Part shown: piece by piece, positions 8,720 through 16,160 of the stretch
Layout of the letters: every line of letters starts with the position of its first letter
Numbering within the stretch: position 1 is the stretch's first letter
Assembly (NCBI RefSeq): GCF_025464955.1
Contig: NZ_JAODNM010000159.1
Location: 1-41,321, forward strand
Direction of reading: 5' to 3'
Source: Amycolatopsis sp.
GTDB taxonomy: Bacteria > Actinomycetota > Actinomycetes > Mycobacteriales > Pseudonocardiaceae
Length of the DNA stretch: 41,321 nt
The notes under the pieces: model-generated
The model's input: the letters and a program-made list of their open reading frames with translations, nothing else
Databases searched by the model: none
What the model was told of the DNA's origin: nothing
Made by a program: the position numbers and the translations under genes

Positions 8720-9568
8720 GTGGGCACGCAGGAGTTCTTCACGCCGGTCGCGTTCGACTTCCTGTGGGAGTCGATGGAAATCGGCGAGCTGCCGTACCCA
8801 CTGCAAGTCCGGTCGCACGGCGCGACGGAGGACGAGCGGGTGTCGCTGCGGCACCGGGTCCAGGCCGAGCTCAAGGCGCGGGGACTCCGCGACCACCACG
8901 GCCGCCTCGAGCCGCAGATCGAGGAGTGGATGACGCTGCTCGCGCGCGCGACGGTGTCGATCGACGCCCAGCACATCCCCGAGTTCCGGCAGCCGCCGAT
9001 CGCGGTGCTCGCCGGCACCGACGGCCGCGCCGGGGTTATCGCGATCCAGGACGTCAACGGCATCTGGCTCCGGTCGGCTCCGGTCGACGGGCTGGTCTCC
9101 GCTGTCGTCGACGTCCTTCCCGCCGGTCGCCGCGGCACGGAGGCGTCCATCACCCTTCCGCTCGACGAGGCCCTGCATACCGCCCCGATCCGGGTCCCGG
9201 TGTCGGCGGGTGCCCAGCGGGAGGAGGCGCCGGCCGACAGCAAGCCGAAGCGTCGTGAACGCACCGAGCGCACCCCGCGCCCTTCGCTGAGCGAGCGGAT
9301 CACCGCCGACCCCCGCGAGGCGTACGGCAAGCTCTCCGGCCAGCCTCGGCTGCGGGGCGGTCAGCTCGCCGCGAACAGCCGGAACGGGCTCGGCGGCAAG
9401 CAGCGGTCCCGCGTGCTGGCCTGGTTCGACACCGCGACCGGCCGCTATCTCAGTCTTTCCCGCGCCGGTACCGATGGCCGGGAATGGGTGACGATTTCAC
9501 CCGCTGATGCGAAGACCCTGCGCACCCGGCTCGGTGAGATGGTCGCCACCGTCTCTGCCGGCCGGTAA
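8720..9568 (+). CDS. ESX secretion-associated chaperone EspG (copy 2)
   Basis: This is a second EspG-family protein (282 aa), clearly paralogous to the previous one: FDFLWES, then GELPYPL, SHGAT, GRLEPQIEEW, and the closing RLRGGQLAANSRNGLGGKQR and WFDTATGRYL. It differs in a charged linker near residues 174-195 rich in Lys, Arg, Glu and Thr. GTG at 8720 is supported by GGAGGG at 8708-8713. The gap to copy 1 is 328 bp with two palindromic elements, so it may have its own promoter. Two EspG copies beside one PE/PPE pair could mean recognition of a different substrate, or a recent duplication. Confidence 0.88.
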   Translation: MGTQEFFTPVAFDFLWESMEIGELPYPLQVRSHGATEDERVSLRHRVQAELKARGLRDHHGRLEPQIEEWMTLLARATVSIDAQHIPEFRQPPIAVLAGTDGRAGVIAIQDVNGIWLRSAPVDGLVSAVVDVLPAGRRGTEASITLPLDEALHTAPIRVPVSAGAQREEAPADSKPKRRERTERTPRPSLSERITADPREAYGKLSGQPRLRGGQLAANSRNGLGGKQRSRVLAWFDTATGRYLSLSRAGTDGREWVTISPADAKTLRTRLGEMVATVSAGR

Positions 9569-9682
9569 CCGTAGCTTCCTTGATAACAAGGCTCTCACCA
9601 GGTGAAATGCTCGACGCGCCGTAGTCGGCCGGTTGAGCTCGTCCGAGGTGGCACCAAGTGTCACGACGGCGAAACGGCTGCT

Positions 9683-9710
9683 GGGAACCCACGGGACGTA
9701 TCGACCGTTG
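9683..9710 (+). promoter_or_regulatory. Candidate ECF-sigma promoter of ftsH
   Basis: GGGAACC (9683-9689), 16 bases, CGTTG (9706-9710) closely fits stress-type ECF promoters of actinobacteria (SigE/SigH-like). It lies about 150 bp before ftsH in a 293-bp gap. The gap also has a small CCTTG-ATAA-CAAGG hairpin at 9578-9591, just after espG, and a weak TTGTCA at 9787-9792. The sigma assignment is inference. Confidence 0.45.
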
Positions 9711-9861
9711 ACCAGCGAGAGACTCACGGGGTGGCCGCTCGGACTGGGCGGTACCCTGGTGGGACGGGTGTCGAGTGCACCGCGAGTTGTCAAGATCGTG
9801 ACGGCGGATATCACATCTACCGCCCAAACAGGGAGGGTCGAGGCCACCAGGGCCGAGTCGT

Positions 9862-12294
9862 ATGGACCGGAAGCGCCTTCTCAAGAACCCACTGCTGTGG
9901 ATCGCTGTCGCCGTTTTGCTGTACCTGGCGTTCAGCTCACTGTTTGACAGCAATCGTGGTTATACGCAGACACCCACTTCACAGGCTGTGCAGCAGCTCA
10001 CCTCGGGCAACGTCAAAGAGGCGAACCTTGAGGACAAGGAGCAGCTCCTCAAGCTGTCGCTGAACACCAAGATCGACGTCGACGGCCAGCAGGTCGACCA
10101 GATCATCACGCAGTACCCCGCCGGCGCCACGCCGCAGATCTACGACGTGCTGATCAAGGCGACCAACAAGAGCGCCGGCAACCAGCCCATCAAGTTCGGC
10201 ACCACGGTCAGCCAGCAGAGCTGGTTCACCCAGATGCTGGTGTTCATCGTCCCGCTCGGCATCCTGCTGCTCCTGCTGATGTGGATGATGAACAACGCCC
10301 AGGGCGGCGGCAACCGGGTGATGAACTTCGGCAAGTCCAAGGCCAAGCAGCTGAACAAGGACATGCCCAAGACCACGTTCGGCGATGTCGCCGGTGCGGA
10401 CGAGGCCGTCGAAGAGCTGTTCGAGATCAAGGACTTCCTGCAGAACCCGGCGCGTTACCAGGCATTGGGCGCGAAGATCCCGAAGGGCGTGCTGCTCTAC
10501 GGCCCGCCCGGAACGGGTAAGACGCTGCTCGCGCGAGCAGTTGCCGGTGAAGCGGGCGTCCCGTTCTACACGATCTCCGGTTCGGACTTCGTCGAGATGT
10601 TCGTCGGTGTCGGCGCCTCCCGGGTGCGTGACCTGTTCGAGCAGGCCAAGCAGAACTCGCCCTGCATCATCTTCGTCGACGAGATCGACGCGGTCGGCCG
10701 CCAGCGCGGCGCCGGCCTCGGCGGCGGGCACGACGAGCGCGAGCAGACGCTGAACCAGCTGCTCGTCGAGATGGACGGCTTCGACGCCCGCGGCGGGGTC
10801 ATCCTCATCGCGGCCACGAACCGGCCGGACATCCTCGACCCGGCGCTGCTGCGGCCGGGCCGTTTCGACCGCCAGATCCCGGTGTCGGCCCCGGACATGC
10901 GCGGCCGCCGCGCGATCCTGGCCGTGCACTCCAAGGGCAAGCCGCTCGCGCAGAACATCGACCTCGATTCACTCGCCAAGCGCACCGTCGGCATGTCCGG
11001 CGCGGACCTGGCGAACGTGATCAACGAGGGCGCCCTGCTCACCGCCCGGCACAACGGGCACGTGATCACCGATGCCGCACTGGAGGAAGCCGTCGACCGA
11101 GTGGTCGGTGGACCCGCCAGGAAGGGCAAGATCATCTCCGAGAAGGAGAAGAAGATCACGGCGTACCACGAGGGCGGGCACGCGCTCGCCGCGTGGGCGA
11201 TGCCGGATATCGAGCCGGTCTACAAGCTCACGATCCTGCCGCGCGGCCGCACCGGTGGGCACGCCCTGCTCGTCCCCGAGGACGACAAGGGCCTGATGAC
11301 CCGCTCGGAGATGCTCGGCAGGCTGGTGTTCGCCATGGGCGGGCGCACGGCCGAGGAGCTCGTCTTCCACGAGCCCACCACCGGTGCCTCCAGCGATATC
11401 GAGCAGGCTACGAAGATCGCCCGCGCGATGGTCACCGAGTACGGCATGAGCGCCAAGCTCGGCGCGGTCAAGTACGGCCAGGAACAGGGCGACCCGTTCC
11501 TTGGTCGCTCCGCGGGCCGTCAGGCCGACTACTCGCACGAGGTCGCGCACGAGATCGACGAGGAGGTGCGCAAGCTCATCGAGACCGCGCACACCGAGGC
11601 GTGGCACGTGCTCAGCACCTACCGCGACATCCTCGACGAGCTGGTCATCGAGCTCCTCCAGAAGGAGACCCTGAACCGCAAGGACCTCGAGCGCATCTTC
11701 ACCTCGGTCGAGAAGCGCCCGCACATCACCGTGTTCAACGAGTTCGGTGAGCGGACGCCTTCGGACAAGCCGCCGATCAAGACCCCCGGCGAGCTGGCGA
11801 TCGAACGCGGCGAGCCGTGGCCTCCGCCGGAGCCCAAGCCGCTGCTGCAGCCGGTTCCGACACCGGTCGGCACCGTCCCCGGTGGCAGCGACCTGCCGGG
11901 CGGCCCGCCCTACAGCGCGCCCGACCCGAACGCGAACCCGTACGCGCCGCCGCCCGCGGGTGGTTACCCGAACGGCGGACGGTCCAACGGTGGCCCGAAT
12001 GGTGCCGGGCACTGGCCGCAGGCTTACGGTGGGCAGCAGTCGACGGGCCAGTCCGGCGGCTACCAGGGTGGTCCGTCCGCCGGCGGCACCAGTGGCCCGC
12101 CGAACTACGGGGCACCTCCGGGATGGACGCCGGCGACCTCGCCGACGACGCCCGGCCAGCCTTGGCGCCCTCCGGGCAACCCGGCTCCGAACGAGCAGGG
12201 GTGGTTCGACGGTCAGGCCGGTGGTCAGCAGGACCAGGGACCGACCGAGGGGCAGCACCGGCGTGACTCGGATGGACAAGAAGACAAGAAGTAA
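9862..12294 (+). CDS. ftsH: ATP-dependent zinc metalloprotease FtsH
   Basis: FtsH is the membrane-anchored hexameric AAA+ protease that removes damaged or short-lived membrane and cytosolic proteins. The 810-residue protein has a first membrane segment at about 10-28, an extracytoplasmic domain, a second segment at about 124-143, Walker A GPPGTGKT at 214-221, Walker B FVDEID at 271-276, the SRH region near 320-337 and the zinc site HEGGH at 436-440. After about residue 640 comes a Pro/Gly/Gln-rich tail of about 170 residues, longer than in E. coli but usual in actinomycetes. ATG at 9862 has only a weak ribosome site (CAGGG). The end overlaps folE by 32 bp if the GTG start is used, so it heads the fol operon, as in mycobacteria. 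Confidence 0.97.
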   Translation: MDRKRLLKNPLLWIAVAVLLYLAFSSLFDSNRGYTQTPTSQAVQQLTSGNVKEANLEDKEQLLKLSLNTKIDVDGQQVDQIITQYPAGATPQIYDVLIKATNKSAGNQPIKFGTTVSQQSWFTQMLVFIVPLGILLLLLMWMMNNAQGGGNRVMNFGKSKAKQLNKDMPKTTFGDVAGADEAVEELFEIKDFLQNPARYQALGAKIPKGVLLYGPPGTGKTLLARAVAGEAGVPFYTISGSDFVEMFVGVGASRVRDLFEQAKQNSPCIIFVDEIDAVGRQRGAGLGGGHDEREQTLNQLLVEMDGFDARGGVILIAATNRPDILDPALLRPGRFDRQIPVSAPDMRGRRAILAVHSKGKPLAQNIDLDSLAKRTVGMSGADLANVINEGALLTARHNGHVITDAALEEAVDRVVGGPARKGKIISEKEKKITAYHEGGHALAAWAMPDIEPVYKLTILPRGRTGGHALLVPEDDKGLMTRSEMLGRLVFAMGGRTAEELVFHEPTTGASSDIEQATKIARAMVTEYGMSAKLGAVKYGQEQGDPFLGRSAGRQADYSHEVAHEIDEEVRKLIETAHTEAWHVLSTYRDILDELVIELLQKETLNRKDLERIFTSVEKRPHITVFNEFGERTPSDKPPIKTPGELAIERGEPWPPPEPKPLLQPVPTPVGTVPGGSDLPGGPPYSAPDPNANPYAPPPAGGYPNGGRSNGGPNGAGHWPQAYGGQQSTGQSGGYQGGPSAGGTSGPPNYGAPPGWTPATSPTTPGQPWRPPGNPAPNEQGWFDGQAGGQQDQGPTEGQHRRDSDGQEDKK

Positions 12295-12898
12295 CGGCGA
12301 AGAGCCGGCCAGTCCGGGTGACCGGCCGGCCTTCGACGTCGAGCGGGCCGAGCGGGCCGTTCGCGAGCTGTTGATCGCCTGTGGTGAGGACCCGGATCGG
12401 AACGGTCTCATCGAGACCCCGGCCCGGGTCGCTCGCGCTTACCAGGAGATGTTCGCGGGGCTGTACGCCGAGCCTGATTCGGTGCTCGACAAGACCTTCG
12501 ACGAGTCGCACGAGGAACTCGTGCTGATGACCGACATCCCGCTCTACTCGACTTGCGAGCACCACCTGGTCCCGTTCCACGGGGTGGCGCACGTCGGGTA
12601 CATCCCGAATCCCCAAGGGCGCGTCACCGGACTGTCCAAACTGGCCAGGCTCGTCGACCTCTATGCCCGACGTCCACAGGTCCAGGAGCGGTTGACCTCG
12701 CAGGTCGCCGACGCGTTGGTGCGCAAACTGCAGCCGCGCGGTGCCATCGTGGTGATCGAGGCCGAGCATCTGTGCATGTCGATGCGCGGGATCCGCAAAC
12801 CCGGCGCCCGCACCACCACGTCCGCGGTCCGGGGGATTCTGCAGGCGTCGGCGACCTCACGGGCGGAAGCTCTCGAGCTCATCAAGGGCCGCCGGTGA
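12263..12898 (+). CDS. folE: GTP cyclohydrolase I
   Basis: FolE converts GTP to 7,8-dihydroneopterin triphosphate, the first step of folate synthesis. The 211-residue product holds the zinc-binding STCEHHLVPF segment and the second cysteine region HLCMSMRGI, and ends with TTTSAVRGIL, all conserved in the family. GTG at 12263 has GAGGGG 10 bases upstream and is preferred; ATG at 12272, three codons later, is the alternative. Both lie inside the end of ftsH. The stop overlaps the folP start as GTGA. Confidence 0.96.
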   Translation: MTRMDKKTRSNGEEPASPGDRPAFDVERAERAVRELLIACGEDPDRNGLIETPARVARAYQEMFAGLYAEPDSVLDKTFDESHEELVLMTDIPLYSTCEHHLVPFHGVAHVGYIPNPQGRVTGLSKLARLVDLYARRPQVQERLTSQVADALVRKLQPRGAIVVIEAEHLCMSMRGIRKPGARTTTSAVRGILQASATSRAEALELIKGRR

Positions 12899-13749
12899 CC
12901 GCAGCGACGGCCGCGGGGCTGCCCTCGCCCGGCCGGTGCGTGGTGATGGGCGTTCTCAACGTGACCCCGGATTCCTTCTCGGACGGCGGCAGGCACCACG
13001 AGGTCGACGCCGCGCTCGGGCATGCCAGGGCGATGTGGGCGCGAGGTGCGGACATCATCGACGTCGGCGGTGAGTCGACCCGGCCCGGCGCGTCCAGAGT
13101 GGACGTCGAAACCGAGATTTCCCGGGTGTTGCCAGTGATTCGCGAACTGGCGGCCGAAGGCGTCCGGCTGTCTGTCGACACCACGAGAGCCGCTGTCGCC
13201 GCCGCCGCGATCGAGGCCGGGGCGCGGATCATCAACGACGTCTCCGGCGGGCGGGCCGATCCGGATATGGGGAAGATCGCGGCCGAGGCCGGGGTGCCCT
13301 GGGTGCTGATGCACTGGCGAGGACACAGCAAGGACATGAACGCGCTCGCTTCGTACACGGACGTCGTCGCCGAAGTCCGGTCCGAGTTGCTGTCCAGAGT
13401 GGACGCGGCGCTTGCCGCCGGGGTCGCCGAGAGTGCGATCGTGCTTGACCCCGGGCTCGGGTTCGCCAAGAACGCCTCGCACGACTGGACGCTGCTGCAA
13501 CGGCTCGATATGTTGCTGCGGCTAGGTTTTCCGGTGTTGGTCGGGGCCTCGCGCAAGCGGTTCCTCGGCCGGCTGCTGGCTGACGCGGATGGCGAGCCGA
13601 GGCCGTCGGACGGCCGGGACATAGCCACCGCGACCGTGTCCGCGCTGGCCGCGTCGGCCGGGGTGTGGGGCGTGCGCGTGCACGAAGTCGGCGCGTCGCT
13701 GGACGCGGTGGCCGTGGCCACCGCCTGGGAACGGGGAGGTGCGGAGTGA
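12895..13749 (+). CDS. folP: Dihydropteroate synthase
   Basis: FolP joins para-aminobenzoate to dihydropterin pyrophosphate and is the sulfonamide target. The 284-residue TIM-barrel protein shows MGVLNVTPDSFSDGG near the N-terminus, DVGGESTRPG, the INDVSGG strand and the VGASRKRFLG block, covering the pterin and pABA sites. It begins with GTG at 12895, overlapping the folE stop by 4 bp, and its stop overlaps folB the same way. It matches FolP1 rather than the FolP2-like paralogue by its place in the fol operon. Confidence 0.96.
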   Translation: MTAATAAGLPSPGRCVVMGVLNVTPDSFSDGGRHHEVDAALGHARAMWARGADIIDVGGESTRPGASRVDVETEISRVLPVIRELAAEGVRLSVDTTRAAVAAAAIEAGARIINDVSGGRADPDMGKIAAEAGVPWVLMHWRGHSKDMNALASYTDVVAEVRSELLSRVDAALAAGVAESAIVLDPGLGFAKNASHDWTLLQRLDMLLRLGFPVLVGASRKRFLGRLLADADGEPRPSDGRDIATATVSALAASAGVWGVRVHEVGASLDAVAVATAWERGGAE

Positions 13750-14111
13750 GCGATCGGATTACGCTGACCGGGCTGCGGGTTTTCGGCAGGCACGGGGTTC
13801 TCGAGCACGAGAAGCGGGACGGGCAGGAGTTCGTCATCGACATCACCGCGTGGCTCGACCTGGCGCCGGCGGCCGCGTCGGACGACTTGAAGCAGACACT
13901 GAACTACGGCGAGCTGGCCGAGCTCGCGGCCGGGATCGTGGCCGGCGAACCGTATGACCTCATCGAGAGTGTGGCTGGGAAGATCGCCGAAGAGGTGCTT
14001 GCGGACGGGCGGCTCGACGCCGTCGAGGTGACTGTCCACAAGCCGTCCGCGCCGATCACGCTGACCTTCGACGACGTCGCGGTGACCGTGCACCGCGAAC
14101 GTCAGCGATGA
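13746..14111 (+). CDS. folB: Dihydroneopterin aldolase
   Basis: FolB cleaves dihydroneopterin to hydroxymethyl-dihydropterin and glycolaldehyde. The 121-residue protein has the family opening ITLTGLRVFGRHGVLEHEK, a LNYGELAELAAGI segment around the active-site tyrosine, and VEVTVHKPSAPI with the conserved lysine. GTG at 13746 overlaps the folP stop (GTGA), and its own stop TGA overlaps the ATG of folK. The unbroken chain of 4-bp overlaps points to translational coupling across the pathway. Confidence 0.96.
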   Translation: MSDRITLTGLRVFGRHGVLEHEKRDGQEFVIDITAWLDLAPAAASDDLKQTLNYGELAELAAGIVAGEPYDLIESVAGKIAEEVLADGRLDAVEVTVHKPSAPITLTFDDVAVTVHRERQR

Positions 14112-14599
14112 GCCGCGCTGTCCTTTCACTGGGCTCGAATCTGGGGGACCGGCACGGTTTTCTCCGGCTCGCCGTCGACGGACTCCGTGACCGGCTGGTC
14201 GCGGTGTCGGGGGTGTACGAGACGAAGGCGTGGGGCGTGGAGGACCAGCCCGACTACCTCAACGCCGTCTGTGTTGTCGACGATCCCGATCGGGATCACT
14301 GGGCCTGGCTGCGCGCGGGTCAGGCCTTGGAACAGGCTGCCGGTCGGGTGCGTGAGCTGCGCTGGGGTCCGCGCACCCTCGACGTCGACGTGGTGACGGT
14401 GGACGCCGTACGGTCCGCGGATCCCGAGTTGCTGTTGCCGCATCCCGGGACCGCGGACCGCGCGACCGTCCTTGTTCCTTGGCTCGACATCGAGCCCGAC
14501 GCCGTCCTCCTCGACCGCGGCCCGGTCCGAGCCCTCCTCGAGGCCCTCCCCGCCACCGACCGCGAAGGCGTCACCCTCCGCCCCGACCTCGCCCTCTGA
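14108..14599 (+). CDS. folK: 2-amino-4-hydroxy-6-hydroxymethyldihydropteridine diphosphokinase
   Basis: FolK pyrophosphorylates hydroxymethyl-dihydropterin, supplying the substrate of FolP. The 163-residue sequence has LSLGSNLGDR near the start and WGPRTLDVDVVTVD near residues 89-102, with the conserved Asp pair that binds magnesium, then LLLPHPGTADRATVLVPW. The start ATG at 14108 overlaps the folB stop. It is the last gene of the ftsH-fol operon here; the opposing MerR gene ends 29 bp downstream. Confidence 0.95.
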   Translation: MSRAVLSLGSNLGDRHGFLRLAVDGLRDRLVAVSGVYETKAWGVEDQPDYLNAVCVVDDPDRDHWAWLRAGQALEQAAGRVRELRWGPRTLDVDVVTVDAVRSADPELLLPHPGTADRATVLVPWLDIEPDAVLLDRGPVRALLEALPATDREGVTLRPDLAL

Positions 14600-14628
14600 C
14601 CCGCAACTCGGCGGCGGATCGCGAATTT

Positions 14629-15567
14629 CTAACCGGCAGAAGCGCGGACGGCGTCGGCGATCCACTGGGCGGGGACGACCTGGCTGGGGAATGGCGGCCA
14701 GCCGTTGATCGCGCCGAGCAGGTGCCAATAACGCTCAGCGCGTGGGTCGGCGCCGCGGCTGAACTTCTTGACGAGGTCGAGCCGGAACGCGGGATCGTGC
14801 GAGTCGGTGCCTTCAGGGGCCGACGCCGCTGACATGTCGTCGGCGAGCGACCTGCCCTCCGGCGAGTCCGGTGACAGCCCGGCGTCGACGGCTTCCGAAG
14901 CCCGCGCGAACCAGCTTCCCCAGTCGCTCGGCGCCATCGAGCGTCCTTCTTCTTCGCTCTCGGCGTTGGTCTCGCTCAGTTGCCTGATCAGCGCCCGGAA
15001 CTCCGGGTCGCCGATCAGCTCACCGAACTCGATCCACGCCTCGAGCTGTTCGGGGCTCGGGTCGTCCGGCAGCTCGGGCTTGGCCGAGCGCATCCGGGCC
15101 AGGAACTCCGAGTTGAGGTCCAGCCCCGCGATCATCTCGTCCCAGAACTCGTCGAGCAAACGTTTGCGTTCCTCGTCTGACATCGATGCCAGCTTGTTCA
15201 TCAGTCTCACTTCCTCCAGTTCGGATCCCCGTTTGGCGACCGCACGCAACACCGACCGGCGGAGCTTGAGCCGCCGGATCTGCTCGTCGAGCGCGTCGAC
15301 GTGCTGCCGGGCCAAGTCCGACACGCTCGCTTCACGCGACAGCGCGCGTTTCACGTCCGGGAGGCTCAGCCCGAGCTCGCGCAACGTCTTGACGAGCTCG
15401 AGCCGGGCCATCGCCCGGGTGTCGTACAGCCGGTAACCGGCGTGCGTCCGTTCGGTGGGTGGGAGGAGTCCCCCATCGGAGTAGAACCGGATCGTCCTGA
15501 CCGGCAGCCCGGTCCGCTTCGCGAGTTCCCCGATGGTGAAAACCACCTCGACAGCCACGGATTTCAT
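14629..15567 (-). CDS. MerR-family transcriptional regulator
   Basis: The 312-residue protein starts with a MerR winged helix-turn-helix (FTIGELAKRTGLPVRTIRFYSDGGLLPP, with GYRLYDTRA in the wing), a coiled-coil dimer helix to about residue 110, and a long C-terminal part without Cys-rich metal motifs, so its ligand is unknown. ATG at 15567 is chosen because GGAGGG lies 6 bases upstream; the alternative GTG at 15585 falls inside the palindromic operator. It interrupts, on the opposite strand, the otherwise collinear fol-to-pan block. It is convergent with folK and divergent from the DUF3180 gene across about 60 bp, so autoregulation and control of that neighbour are plausible. Confidence 0.9.
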   Translation of the reverse strand: MKSVAVEVVFTIGELAKRTGLPVRTIRFYSDGGLLPPTERTHAGYRLYDTRAMARLELVKTLRELGLSLPDVKRALSREASVSDLARQHVDALDEQIRRLKLRRSVLRAVAKRGSELEEVRLMNKLASMSDEERKRLLDEFWDEMIAGLDLNSEFLARMRSAKPELPDDPSPEQLEAWIEFGELIGDPEFRALIRQLSETNAESEEEGRSMAPSDWGSWFARASEAVDAGLSPDSPEGRSLADDMSAASAPEGTDSHDPAFRLDLVKKFSRGADPRAERYWHLLGAINGWPPFPSQVVPAQWIADAVRASAG

Positions 15568-15575
15568 GATGAACC

Positions 15576-15590
15576 CTCCAGTCACTGGAG
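15576..15590. promoter_or_regulatory. MerR-type palindromic operator
   Basis: CTCCAGTCACTGGAG is a perfect 7-bp inverted repeat about a single base. On the minus strand it is preceded by TTGACT (complement of 15591-15596), a good -35 box, which is the usual MerR arrangement of an operator placed within a long promoter spacer. It also overlaps the ribosome site of the MerR gene. It lies between the divergent MerR and DUF3180 genes. Confidence 0.65.
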
Positions 15591-15629
15591 AGTCAACTAT
15601 CGCAGGCGGTGATCGGTAACCTGGAGTCC

Positions 15630-16091
15630 ATGCATTTCACCCGGCCCCGCGACCTGGTCATCGCCGGGCTGATCGGCTTCGGCATCGGTCTACTCGGCCT
15701 GCAGGCCTTCTACGACTCGCTGCCCGGACTTCCGCTGCTCGCCGGCGCGACGCTGTTCGTTCTCGCGGTGGTCGAGGTCATCATCGCCGTTTCGGTACGG
15801 GGCAAGATCCGTGACGGACGGGTGGTGGCAGCCCTGCCGGTGGCGAGGAGCGTGGCGCTCGCGAAGGCCTCTTCGGTCTTCGGCTCGCTGATGCTCGGCG
15901 CCTGGGGCGGGGCGCTGGTGTACCTCCTGCCGAAGCGCGACCTCCTCATCGCGGCCGCCGCCGACAGCCGCAGCGCCATCGTCGGCGCGGTGTCCGCGGC
16001 GGTGTTGGTCGCGGCGGCGCTGTGGCTCGAGCACTGCTGCCGCAATCCGGACACCGGAGAACGCGACGAGCCCCCGCGATCGACCGGTTAA
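15630..16091 (+). CDS. DUF3180-family membrane protein (Rv3605c-like)
   Basis: This is a small integral membrane protein (153 aa) of the actinobacterial DUF3180 family that follows folK in mycobacteria. It begins MHFTRPRDL and has four predicted membrane segments at about residues 8-27, 33-53, 83-100 and 115-134, with a short polar tail. The function is unknown. ATG at 15630 matches the family's usual start, although its GGAG is only 3 bases away; GTG at 15609 is in frame and possible. The MerR gene now separates it from folK, so it may be read from the shared divergent region. Confidence 0.82.
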   Translation: MHFTRPRDLVIAGLIGFGIGLLGLQAFYDSLPGLPLLAGATLFVLAVVEVIIAVSVRGKIRDGRVVAALPVARSVALAKASSVFGSLMLGAWGGALVYLLPKRDLLIAAAADSRSAIVGAVSAAVLVAAALWLEHCCRNPDTGERDEPPRSTG

Positions 16092-16160
16092 CGACGGAAA
16101 GTCACCGCTCGAGGTACCGACTAGGTCTCGTTCGGATTACTAGAAGGTACGGTGTTGGGC

